From Astrocystis sublimbata (lineage: Eukaryota; Ascomycota; Sordariomycetes; Xylariales; Xylariaceae): a DNA stretch of 64,000 nucleotides. The notes under the pieces were generated by a model that ran no database searches, was not told the origin of the DNA, and was given only the letters and a program-made list of their open reading frames with translations. The translations under genes and the position numbers were made by a program. This document shows, piece by piece, positions 34,367-44,980 of this stretch. The stretch is from positions 62,001-126,000 of the forward strand of contig JAJNNY010000012.1 in the NCBI GenBank assembly GCA_022453515.1, written 5' to 3'. Within the stretch, counting starts at the first letter, position 1. Each line of letters opens with the position of its first letter.

Positions 34367-36661
34367 TCATCCGTCCATTGCATGGAATCGGTGGTGTGCA
34401 GCCATTGCGAAAGCAGGGAGCATATGGCCGCAGATTTCACAGCACTGCGAGTCTAGCTGCTCGTCTTCGTCCCAAATCCCAGCATCGTCATCATCGGCAT
34501 CCCCTCCAAACGGCGGACTACTATGGCCCACGATTGCGTTCTCTGTACCAGGTTGATACCGCACATCCTTATCCATTGGCTCCGTAGCCACAAGACCTTC
34601 CGTCGTCTCTACCCCATATGTACACTCACTTACACCCTCGCCCACCACAGCAGTATTCCCATCAGCATACCCAGCGCTGGCTAACGCAGGCAGCACCGGA
34701 GACGTATCGTACGCCGTCCACTCACGCAACTTATTCTCCTGGGTCCGGAACATTCGCCCAATGTCTCTCCCCGGCGCAGCCCCGCTGCTCGAGGCCTCGT
34801 TGGCGACCACTACCATGTTCGTCACGCATACGTTCAGGAGCGCGAGGTTCCAGCCGCCGTGCCGCTCGGGGTGTAGACGTCGGAAGAGGGGGAGGAGGGA
34901 CTCGCTTACGAGACGTGCGGCGATCTCCTCGCTTGGGGGATGGGGTGAGGGGGAGGAGGAGGCGAATTGGAACACGAAAGAGGGGAGGGACGTGCTACGG
35001 GAGGAACGATTGAAATTTGGGGCTTCGGGTACGCTGGGGCTGGGGGCTGTATTGGAGTTTGTGCCCCTGTGAGTAGTAGCTTTGGGCTTCGTTCGGGTTG
35101 ATAGACGCAGGGTCTTGGGGTAGGCGAGCCAGTGTGGTGTTGGTGGGTCGGCTGTGGTCATGCCGGTAGGTGTCGTAGCCATAGGAGTAAGATCCGTCTC
35201 CGTCAAGTCCACCCGCATACGCCGGATCAGCGAGGCCGCGAGGGCGCTCAGCTCCCGCACGACGTCGGCAGGCGTCTGCAGCGGCCGAGACATGTACGTG
35301 TCCTCGATAGAGATCTGCGTCGGTACATCGCTTGTCTCCTTCACCTCGGAGGGGTCCACGCCATGCAGAAGATTCCAAATCTTCTCGCCGCTGCCGCGCT
35401 CAGCGCCGGGCCGGTCGAGGATCTGCTCTAGGAGATCTGCTGACATACCTGGATACATCCTGGCCTCTCCGACGGATACCTTGGTGCTCTCGCGGTCACG
35501 GCGCTCGCTTGGCTGCGAGAGCAGATACTCTTCTATCGACTGCGCGATCCGTGACCCAATGCCCGGAACCTTGCGGATACTGTGGGCGTCCATGAAGGTC
35601 GCGACGGCATCCCCGCCATCATCATCTGTAGGGAGAAGCGTCGTTTGGTTATTAGGCTTGTTCACAGTACCGGCGAGCTTCGCGAGAACCTTGTTAGTGG
35701 ATATCCCGCAGCTCGAGGTAAACCCGAAGTCATCGTCGAGCTTGTGACGAAGATAGCTCGCGAGATGAGAAGCGAGCATCAAGCGAACGCACAGCGGATT
35801 CTCAACATCCACTTCTACCACCGCGTTGCTGAGCTGGTTCTGTGGCTGCACGCAGCCCGCGAACCGTGATCCGTCGAACGCAAACCCTTTCACCGGGTCG
35901 CTGCGGTCGAGGTGGAAGAAGGAGTTCCCCAGCGCGTGAGGGTTGACCATCTCCTGGTTGTAGGCGATGACGTCGGTGACGTCAAGAAAGACCTCGTCGA
36001 GCCCGAGACGCTCGACGCGGTGGTTCCAGCTGTGGGCGCGAAGGAAGGCCCAGAGCCTCTTGGAGACGTCGCGGAACCGGGTCAGGTCCTCGCCGTTCAT
36101 GAGGACCAGATCCGGGCATATCCGCTGTGCATCCGAGATCAGCATGAGCTTCTTCACGCCCCGCGCCCGTGCCACATAGTTACATGTTGCGAGGATGCTT
36201 TTCTGCTTGATGCCCAGCGGTTGCGATTTCAGAGACGGGCTCTCATTCTCGAAAACGCTGGCGTAGAAGCAATCGTAGTCCTGATGGATTGTGATGCGTT
36301 AATGGCGTTGGAGCTATACCAGACAAAGATTCCCCATTGCTCGCGAGGAAGCATGAGGTAGATAAGGCAGGTAGTAAGCACATATGCCGGAGGAGTTCGA
36401 GCATCTGTCTCTGTGGGGGTGCTGAATTGAGTTTCGATAAATTTAGGACAAAGAAGCGAAAAATAGAATTAAGTTGGCATCATGGGTATGGTGGTGCAGG
36501 GGAGGAGCAGGCATGGAATTGCACATCCTTATTCAAGCTGAAGAAGATCATGTAAAAATAAAGAAAAAAGCACGTACGAAGTGAACGATCACGCGTTCAT
36601 CGTTCCGCCTTGGGATCTTGATGGACCTCGAAATATTGGCTGTCCAGCTTGTCGTCTTCAT
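34367..36661 (-). CDS. Y-family DNA polymerase, iota-like
   Basis: Exon 1 is 36661-36578. The 297-nt intron, 36577-36281, has GTACGTG, ATTAACG and CATCAG. Exon 2 is 36280-34367. The total is 665 residues. The join gives NDERVIVHF-DYDCFYASVFE, the expected first catalytic motif of translesion polymerases. CNYVARARGVKKLM, LGLDEVFLDVTD (catalytic Asp-Glu) and FTSSCGISTNKVLAKLAG follow. KVPGIGSRIAQSIEEYL is the thumb helix-hairpin-helix. A little-finger region with a long low-complexity insert follows. The C-terminus has C-x2-C-x11-H-x3-H (CEICGHMLPAFAMAAHHRFH), a UBZ-type ubiquitin-binding finger. Family role: error-prone bypass of DNA lesions in the nucleus. An alternative short 39-nt intron starting at 36319 was considered and dropped. 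Confidence 0.9.
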
Positions 36662-38415
36662 CCTGTTCCATGGCCAAGACTCACGAACGGCCGGACGCGG
36701 TGGGTGGATCAGACCACCGTGTAAAAAGATGACTCTTGAAAAAGGCGATCAGTCGTACCATTGAACCAAGTCGTTCACATCTGGTGGTTCCTATTACTGT
36801 TGTAACTTGCAATTTGACCGAGTGCGAGCATAGCATGCGGTTGCGAAATGCGGAAGCTCAATGAAGCTACCTTGCGATCTCTCGGCAGTCCCGACGCAGG
36901 ACCGTGTGCGACGACGCGCACTGTGAGGCGGTTTACTGTAGCGGTTTATTTTTATCTCGTGGGCCATTTGACGATTGACTGACTCCACGCCATTGTGCCA
37001 ACTCGTTGGAACAAAACAATCTGTTCCTTGATTGTTAGTCACGATAGCGACGCGAACAACGAAATCACACTGTAAAGATGCTCGCTTTCAAGGAACTACC
37101 AGTCAATAGTCGAGTTTTTGCTTACGAGTTCCCAGTGTTGGTTGAGAGCTGAGAGCTATCCGGAGTGTCGGCAGGCAAGGGATTGGGGATTGCCTCGCTC
37201 GCCAAGCCGCCAACTATTAATGGCTAACACGGGAGCGCTATGCAGCTGGGTTGCTGGGGGCAAGGGGAGGAAGATCTGAATATAGCACAGCTAGAAAGAG
37301 CTATCGTTCTTTCGATCAATCCGTCGCTCCCGCTGGTGGGCATGCTGGGGATTTCTGTCATCTTATTTCTGCTTCTGCTTAGTCCCAGGCTCGGAGTCGG
37401 CTCCGAGTGCTTGTCGTAGTCAGCCAGCCATGAATGCCCAGGTGAGTCTAGGGAAGATTGGTCCGTGGGGTTCACGATATCACAGCTGTCACCGATAGGG
37501 TATGTCCGAATGCATTCAACAATACGAGTACGGTGTACATTACACACTAAGGTTGCGAGACGTGCATCAAGTCTGCTGCTGCTGCGGCTTACAACGCGCA
37601 CATCACAAATAAGCCGAAGTTGATCTTCTCTGAAGTGCGGGGAATCTTCTGGAGAGAATAGACGGAATAGACGCCATAATGCAGGCCTGACGAACAAAAA
37701 CACCCAAAACACACGCCGTGTGGCCAGCTTAGCCGACGTCGCGATGCGCACGATTGGCTGCGGATGACCAGGGTTGCCCATCGTGGCCGGGATCAAGTCG
37801 GCGCTTGCGCCTTTCCATCGCATCCCTTCCGCGCCGCTGTCACTTTTAATAGCCAACCAACAATTAGCCCACTCCTACAGCTTCGCAATGTGCATCCATC
37901 AGCGCGCTCGAAGCCTCGAATCCATGTTTCCGTTTCCGTCATGTTTCCTGTGTCTCAATCCTCGACGCCCAATCCGGGGCCAGCTTACAGCTTACCAATA
38001 AATCCACCCTTTTCTTTCTATTACCTGTCTCTGGTCCTCCTGGTCCTCATCCCATCGTCTTGCATTAGCGCGATCTCTCCTAGCGCCCGGCGCTCTTAAG
38101 GACAAGATCCCCCCCTCCCTGTTCGTTGGGTTACATCGTTCACTCTTTGAATGCTATAATATACCCACTGCCGCCTTCTACCGACTGGCACCCGTTCCCA
38201 ACTTTGTTTCAATAATCTCGTTATCTCGGTTTGAGTGCCTGATCCCAGTCAGCTGGGACATACGTCACTTACACCTCGACCTGTTCGGTGGCGCGGAAAA
38301 GGTGGTTTCTTCGAGGCTATATTATATAGCGAGCCTTCTTACGTGACATCGACTGCATCTTCTTACCGGTCCTCCGAGCAAATATTAGTCACAAGGTGAT
38401 TGCCCGATCATAAAC
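36662..38415. other. Intergenic between divergent Pol iota-like and disordered-protein genes
   Basis: 1.75 kb. A minus-strand frame (ATG at about 37820 to 37224, about 198 codons) exists but has no domain and erratic composition, so it is not called. 38100-38415 is a pyrimidine-rich leader before the next gene. Confidence 0.5.
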
Positions 38416-39687
38416 ATGCCGGGACCGGTCACCTCAAAGAGACCTAGATTGTCTCTTCAGACAAAACCCATGACCGGTAGCCGGTCAAGGAGTTTCTTCG
38501 ACCATGCCGATCCCAGGTCACCAACTGCGTTCAACACGCTGTCGAATGTATATGTCACGGCCATTGAAAGATCGACGCCTACTCAGGGCACTCCTCTCAC
38601 AGCCATAAGGACACACCAACCTCTCATGATTCAAACGGATCCGAGCACACCTCGGAGTCAGGGGCTCAAGGTTCAGACATCATTCACGACTTTACCAGGC
38701 ACGCCCTTATCGCCAAATCCCATCTCTCCGGCACAACCGATGGAGGTTGTCTATCCGAGCACCATGACCCCGACTCCCCCGCTATCAGCCGGAGCAGTCG
38801 ACCCGGGACGCGCCATGTTCACCTTCAATCCCGTGGATATGGAGCACAAGACGGTGCCATTGTCACCCGTCCAGACACGTCGTGTCACTTTCGCCGACGT
38901 TGAGCCTGTGGCCAAGGCACCATACAGCCGTAACAGGTCGCTTCACAGCATACTTCGCAATTCTCCCTTGCAATCATTGAATGCGAAGTCTCCTAGCAGC
39001 TCGATAATGCGACAATCATCTCGGAGGCAACAGACGACAGTAAGGCGGGTAGGATATGAGTCGCCTTTGACTCGAACCATCACTACCGAAAAGTACATCA
39101 AGTCACATATTGACTTGCTGGCCGAGGAGGCATCACCATATACTCCATCCGCGATGTCGGAAGATTCCGATATCGATCTTACTTCGGCGTACTCCGGAGA
39201 CGAACTCAAGGATGGTGGCCGAACTCCTGGACCCTTTGAAGAGATGAGGAGGCAAATGACGGGTCTGACTACAGAGAAACATTTGCACTCTCCCAGACCT
39301 AGCGGGATCAGCAAGCGGAAGACGAAAGAGAAGAAGCGGAAGTGGGTTTGGACGATCGGCAAAGAGGATGAAGAGAGCGAGAGCGGTGCGATTGCGGCTG
39401 TTCGTGCCGCTCTTGGAGAATCATCGTCACCGAAAACCACTACAAAAATGACCCTGCTCATCCAGAGGAACAAGAGCACTACGAAAAAACGAGTGACAAT
39501 GATCGAACCCGGTGAAGAACTGGATGAATCAGGATCCGACACATTAGTAGAGTCGGATCAAGACGACATGGATATTGACATGTCGGAGACGAGCAGTCTC
39601 GGCTCAAGCGAGGCCGAGACAACCCTTACGCATGACCTCAACGATCTCGCGACCAGCAGTCAGCGAGACTCACCTATTCCGTCATGA
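38416..39687 (+). CDS. Disordered nuclear-type protein with PP1-docking motif, function unknown
   Basis: A single 423-residue frame from the first ATG. It is almost wholly low-complexity, rich in Ser, Thr and Pro with many SP/TP sites (about residues 35-150), and has an acidic C-terminus. RRVTFADVEP at 155-164 contains RVTF, which fits the RVxF docking motif for protein phosphatase 1. A basic cluster SKRKTKEKKRKW (299-310) is a likely nuclear localisation signal and runs into WVWTIG, a short hydrophobic signature I recall in a widespread, often misannotated, family of fungal proteins. EKYIKSHIDLLAEEASPYTP may be a short helix. No enzyme domain is visible. A regulatory or scaffold role controlled by phosphorylation is plausible but inferred. 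Confidence 0.8.
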   Translation: MPGPVTSKRPRLSLQTKPMTGSRSRSFFDHADPRSPTAFNTLSNVYVTAIERSTPTQGTPLTAIRTHQPLMIQTDPSTPRSQGLKVQTSFTTLPGTPLSPNPISPAQPMEVVYPSTMTPTPPLSAGAVDPGRAMFTFNPVDMEHKTVPLSPVQTRRVTFADVEPVAKAPYSRNRSLHSILRNSPLQSLNAKSPSSSIMRQSSRRQQTTVRRVGYESPLTRTITTEKYIKSHIDLLAEEASPYTPSAMSEDSDIDLTSAYSGDELKDGGRTPGPFEEMRRQMTGLTTEKHLHSPRPSGISKRKTKEKKRKWVWTIGKEDEESESGAIAAVRAALGESSSPKTTTKMTLLIQRNKSTTKKRVTMIEPGEELDESGSDTLVESDQDDMDIDMSETSSLGSSEAETTLTHDLNDLATSSQRDSPIPS

Positions 39688-40529
39688 TCCAAAGAGGACT
39701 CATAGGAAATACAGAGGACTTCACAAAGAGGATATAGCAACTGTGATGGTATGCGGAAATCTCTCATTGAGGGCATATCATTTGGATTTAATGACTAGGG
39801 ATGGAGGAGCAACGAAGGTTATGGAGTTCAGGAGCTACAGGTATAATGACCGCAAAGTCACAAAGGATAGGCTACATTGCAATTTGGGGGATTGGTTTTA
39901 CTACCTATTACGGATTTTAATCTGGCTAGGGGCGGGCGCCTCTAGGCTGAGTGTCGTCTCGGTCAATGCAGTGCGTTGATTCTGAATGCAAGTTGTACTT
40001 TTAGTTTTCTTTTATTGTTCTGGCAATCGCCTACTTTGGTTCTGTATGATTTCACGAGAACATGATGAATTTGATTACGATTATGTTTCAATCACACCTT
40101 TCAGGGCGGTCCGTGGTAGTGGGAAGGGAATGAAGACTTGTGCTTGTCAAACGTGATGATTATTCCGAAACTGCCGTGCACGTAGATGAGGTCGGTAGCA
40201 TATGAGCATCGAACTTGCCGTTTTTCAGATGATGACACCGAGAACTCCGGTGCCTAGTCGCAGAAGAAGCTATTTTTATACCATAGCCTAGTCGCTTGGG
40301 CACTAGCCTACGGCACTCAGATGCGCATAATCCTACCAACCTTGGGGCACAGCTTAGGTCCGTATCCCAGCAACATAAGGACACGGGTCAGCGTGGCCGA
40401 GAGATGAATGTACATCCCTGTCTTATTGGGGGCGTCACTTCATACATGCATATGAGATGTATCGTATGTTCTGAAAAGCTAAGTATGGATATATTGGCAA
40501 TAGGTTGGACTCTTACGGTTGTTGCTATA
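39688..40529. other. Convergent intergenic region
   Basis: It lies between the 3' ends of the disordered-protein gene and the modular gene. Nothing beyond short unsupported frames is seen. Confidence 0.5.
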
Positions 40530-42394
40530 TCACTGTGACCATGTTAAGTCTACCAGCGTCATGTCGAAGTTATCCGCCCTCAAGCAGATCGCACCAGGGA
40601 TATCCTTCGGGCAGCTTCCGTCCGAGCAGTCACAGTCGCGAACTGGCACTTTGGCGGTAAAGGAAGCGTTGAAGCGAATCCTGGTCCAAGTACGATCAGT
40701 CATAATTACCGAGTTACATGGATTACTTAACGGTCACGACTTACGGATGGGCTGGGTCTTTGTCTTCGCATATCCAGGTCTCGTTCAGCCGCATAAGCGA
40801 AGTCGACCTGTCGAAGGACATCTGGCAATCGACATATTGCCTGCCTCTCAGCAAGCCACAGTCTATCCACGCCCCGTCTCCTGCGGGGCCCTGCTCGTCC
40901 AAGACGAGAGAGTACTCGCCTGATAATGCAGTGAGATCAAAGCCTGTGAATGTGGGATTATAGGCGTGGAAAGTAAGTGTGCTGTTGGAATTTCCGGACT
41001 GACGAATCGGTGACATTGGATCCTTCGAAGGTAACTGAAATTCACTGATCTCCATCCGCGTGTCGACGAATGATAAGACAGTGCAGCTATGGACGCTCGG
41101 CTCCGGTAGGTGCAGGGTGTCGGGGGGCAGTGAGATCTTGTCCAGCTCGTACGCCGACATTTCTGTGTCCTTGAAACGGCACGTGACCGTATTATAATAT
41201 ACAGAACCACTTCTGACGCACTCAGTCGCCGACAGGCTTACCACCCCATGCGCGGTATATTGGGTTCTAGGGGGAGTCAGAACGAGGTAAATCTTAGAGC
41301 GTTACGGCTCATGTTCAAATGTTGCCCTTAAGAGAAAAGGGGAAAGGGCTAGGAAATGTCATACGGTTCCTCAGGGTCGTCGCAGTACCATGTTTGGTTA
41401 AAGCCGAGGATTTGGGTATCATTGTTAAAGTTCCAAGAGGTGTAGATTTCGAACCGTCCTATTGCCATTTAATTGATGTTATTAGTATTGTATCTTTCGA
41501 GACTTGAGACCGGCACTCATCTTTAATCCTCGACGACGGATACTACTATGAACCACGATGAAACACTACTCACCATCTGAATGGTCTCCGAATTCTTCAA
41601 GCCTGACCCGCTCGGGTGTCTCTGTACAATTTTGCCAGCCGAAGTCCACAAGTGTTGGCCCCCCGGGAGCTCCGGGCTTCGAAATCTTGCATGGCTCAGA
41701 TAGGTCAATGACCTGATTCGACCAATTAAACTGGAATTCTTCGGTGTGGTGTACACCAAACCAGGCGTCATAGCCGTCGTTTATGACCAGGTACGCCAGG
41801 TCGCTGAGCTCGATGGGCGGTTTCGACTCCGAACGCGCGCGACAGTCGGAGCGGTCATATCCGACGGGTGGAAGAGGCCGCGGAGGTGTGATTTGCACCG
41901 GGGCGGTAAGAGATGCCGGGAGTAATTGACCCTCGGCATCCGTCTGCACGATGAGACTGCCAACGGCGTTGAAGACAATTCTGTGTATGTTAGTGCTCAT
42001 CATGATCAACATTGCGGCTTTTTCCATCTCACGGTTCTCGTGTTTTGTCCGAGCAGGACCATGTCTGGTCGATCGTCAACTCATTCGTCTGAGAGTCTAA
42101 AGTGAAACTCGTCGACGCCAGTTCATCTGCCGCTTTCATGGGCCGATCGCAGTTGCTGTCGGTGTTCGAACTTTCAGCGCTTCCGTTTTCATCCGAACAG
42201 AATACGGTTGGTATCTGAGCAACGAAACTTCTGAGGTAGAATTCTACATGATCATCGTCACGAGTGAAATTCTGTACATTCCAGCCGGGGTAGAACGAGA
42301 GATCCGTGCAGCCAGGTTGGGTAAACTCCACGTTCGCGTTCGCTATAGACAATTCCCTCGCGAAAAGTCCAGGTTGCGAGATCAGGTCGCCCAT
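40530..42394 (-). CDS. Cys/Asn-rich protein of repeated exon modules, unknown family
   Basis: Five predicted exons: 42394-42033, 41980-41574, 41458-41365, 41266-40745 and 40680-40530, giving 511 residues. Introns are 52, 115, 98 and 64 nt; intron 2 has a TACTAATAAC branch. Modules end in related words: DQTWSCSDKTREP, NQTWYCDDPEEP and NETWICEDKDPAHP. The next module restarts with P-x-x-(F/Y)-(N/T)-A. The introns at module ends all split the same Pro codon in phase 2. The last exon holds only a truncated module with DCDCSDGSC. Many Asn-X-Ser/Thr sequons and paired Cys suggest a secreted or surface protein. However, no signal peptide was found at the chosen ATG (MGDLISQPG) or in the 400 bp upstream, so the 5' end is uncertain. 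No family was recognised. Confidence 0.7.
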
Positions 42395-44200
42395 ATTAAT
42401 TACGGATTGATTGAACGTTGAGTCACGATGCGCAAGAACTGAATCGAGAAAAATTAGTCCGTGCTACAGATATACCTATATTTCAACTTCCACTTCGGCA
42501 TGCGGACGCAAGGCCTGCTTTCGCCACATAAACCAGCCTCGATATGCATTCATACCTGTATGTCCAAAAGATAGACAATATCAATTATGGTTGGACATTG
42601 GAGATGAATGTCGCATCTCGGGCTGCCAAGCTTTGATTCATATTCCAAGTTCATCCGACTGGCTACGGTTTCGCTTTATCCGGCTTCGGGTGCGCACGCG
42701 TGTGGCACAGGCGATCGGAAGCATCGTTCTAGGAGCATGTAGTTTGCGCGACAGATCGCACCAGCAAGTACACTCAATTGCAGCCAAAGACGGCTGGTTA
42801 TGTTGTTGTGATTAGATCACCATGCCACATTCCATGATGTCGCAATCAGCAACCCTGTGTTGGATGTTCTATTCTCTGAAGAAAAATAAACAGTGACAAT
42901 CACGATGCCGACTACCGACCAGGAGTTGCCAACCACAGCAATTAAGGTTCTCTAGATTTCAACTTCAACATCGAAAGGATCAGGACTCAATTAGCTAATT
43001 ACTTTGATGTCGCTATACCAATGTTGTCGGAAGCGAATAGCCAGCCCTGCAGACAACCATGCTTCGCTACCTCAGACACTTTGGTCAAAATTTTCTGAGC
43101 GTCAAGTCTAAGCGTCTGACACCGAAGGAGGTTTATGTATGCTACACTCGGTAAAGCGTTGTGTCCGCTGGCCAGACAAGCGAGGGTTCGTTCATTTGCT
43201 TCAATTATTACCTGCAATGCTTTCTATTTCTATAAATTGCTTCTCTAGCAAGAATCTTCGAAACATGGAATACATCATACAAGATGTTCGCAAACCGTCG
43301 CCGCATCCGCCAGGCTCGCTATCATATCATTGAGCTACTTCGCCACATAATCCGCCAACTCCTGATCTAGGACTTGATCTGACACCGTTATGGTGATATC
43401 CAACGTAAGCCTATGCGGAATGACATGCAAGTTCGCCGTATTCGACGGTCGGTAATTAGATTATACAAACCGTCTTACAGATATGTGCCTCTAGATAGAA
43501 GCTGCACCTGGGCCTCGCATACTACTGCCAAGTCTGTTGCTACGCTCGATTATTCGAGGTGATACGGGATTTGCAAGACACCATGCATATGCACCGTAAC
43601 TGCAGTGAATACCAACTGCATGCGACCGAGACATGGTGGGTGTGTAGAAATGGCGCCGCGATGTACGAAGTACATATAGAAAACCGAAAAACCGAAAATA
43701 TCTTCCAGTAGTCCATTGAATCACGTGTAAAAACGGTCTTTTTTTTTCTCCCTGCCGTGTGACTGACAGGGCATCGGAAAAGACTAGGTAGGCTTATCGA
43801 TATAGGGTGGCTACGAAGTCTAAAGAACACCTTGGAACGATGCATATTTTGTTGGTTTAGAATCCAATTGTTTTGTTCAATCATATGCTGTATGGAACAC
43901 AACTCATAACCTGACATGTTCTCATTTTCCTAGCAATGTCGAATTGGCGTTCAATAGTCTGTAACTTGCCTTCCCAGATCATAAAGCCAGCTTGGTGAGA
44001 TGATGTGAGTAAAAATTTTGTATGAGCTGACGAAATCGTCGGAGCTGTCGCCGTCTTGGAGGCGCTGGTCGTCGACGACCTATAATTGTTGAATACCCCC
44101 CTGTGAAGTACCCCACCTGGCCATCTTTTTCTTTCCTCGAGACACCTGCATAGTATACTCTTTTCCTGCAGTTTCCCTCAACTGTGGCCGTTCGTGCGAG
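42395..44200. other. Intergenic, nothing recognised
   Basis: 1.8 kb between divergent genes. I looked for a signal-peptide exon of the modular gene from 42395 to 42830 and found none convincing. A T-run lies at 43738-43750 (A-rich on the minus strand). Confidence 0.45.
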
Positions 44201-44980
44201 ATGGTGCGTGTCCTCATTACGGGCTCAACCGACGGCTTTGGCCTTGAAACAGCCCGTCAGCTGGTCCAGCGAAACCACACAGTCTACCTCCATGCGCGAA
44301 ATCAAGAGCGTGCGAATGATGCCAAGGAGAAGTGCCCAGGAGCTGCTGGGGTGCTTATTGCAGACTTGACAAGCGTTGCCGAGACGCGCAAATTGGCTGA
44401 AGAGGCAAATGCGATTGGCGCCTTCGACGTTGTCATTCAGAATGCCGGACTGATGTACGGTCCCTTCCGCACAACGCCGGACTCCGGCGTGCCAGCTATG
44501 GTCTTCATCAATGTGCTTGCACCCTACATCCTCACTTGCCTGCTCCAGCGACCTAAGCGCCTCATCTTTGCCGCTTCTATCCTCCACCACCAAGCCACCA
44601 ACACGAAGGTGAAGGACCCCTTTTGGTTTGAACGTGGGGAGGAGAATTTTGTGGACTTTGAGGCGTATTGCGATGCCAAGTTCCATGTTATGCTGCTGGC
44701 CAACGCGGTAGCAAGACGGTTTACCGGCACTTCAGTGACGTCTGTGCATCCTGGATGGGTAGCTACCAAGCTCACACTCCCGGATGCTCCTGACAAGTTG
44801 GAAGATGGTGTCGACACATACGTGATGCTGACCGAAGGCGATTATGATGAAGGTCTCACTGGTGTCTACTTCGAGGCCAAGAAGAGGGGTGAACCTCTCG
44901 CGGCGACGACAGATGAGAACTTGCAGGAAGCCGTAGTCAAGGCATGCGAGGATGTCACTGGCCTCAAGCTGCATGCTTGA
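44201..44980 (+). CDS. Short-chain dehydrogenase/reductase
   Basis: A 259-residue intronless, soluble SDR. TGSTDGFG at 7-14 is the cofactor-binding glycine motif, with HAR at 31-33 where NADP-preferring enzymes often have a basic residue. NAG is at 81-83. Catalytic Ser is in FAAS (126). YCDAK gives Tyr156 and Lys160. VHPGWVATKL is the conserved PG region after the active site. No membrane anchor or targeting signal is seen, so the enzyme is probably cytosolic. It is unrelated in detail to the membrane SDR at 13266-14204. No biosynthetic partners flank it, so the substrate cannot be inferred. A TATACTC word lies about 45 bp before the ATG. Confidence 0.92.
   Translation: MVRVLITGSTDGFGLETARQLVQRNHTVYLHARNQERANDAKEKCPGAAGVLIADLTSVAETRKLAEEANAIGAFDVVIQNAGLMYGPFRTTPDSGVPAMVFINVLAPYILTCLLQRPKRLIFAASILHHQATNTKVKDPFWFERGEENFVDFEAYCDAKFHVMLLANAVARRFTGTSVTSVHPGWVATKLTLPDAPDKLEDGVDTYVMLTEGDYDEGLTGVYFEAKKRGEPLAATTDENLQEAVVKACEDVTGLKLHA

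Noticed and set aside
36281..36337. Alternative Pol iota start MGNLCL with a 39-nt intron, or coding through ITIHQ
   Set aside because: 39 nt is too short for a typical intron here and ITIHQ follows an in-frame TAA. The 36661 exon gives the conserved NDERVIVHF sequence instead.
37224..37856. 210-codon minus-strand open frame
   Set aside because: It starts at TTG, has no domain or consistent composition, and lacks splice-linked extensions.
39575..39979. 134-codon plus-strand frame overlapping the end of the disordered-protein gene
   Set aside because: It is out of frame within that gene and has no supporting feature.
42411..42815. 134-codon plus-strand frame beside the modular gene
   Set aside because: It has no ATG start and no recognisable domain.
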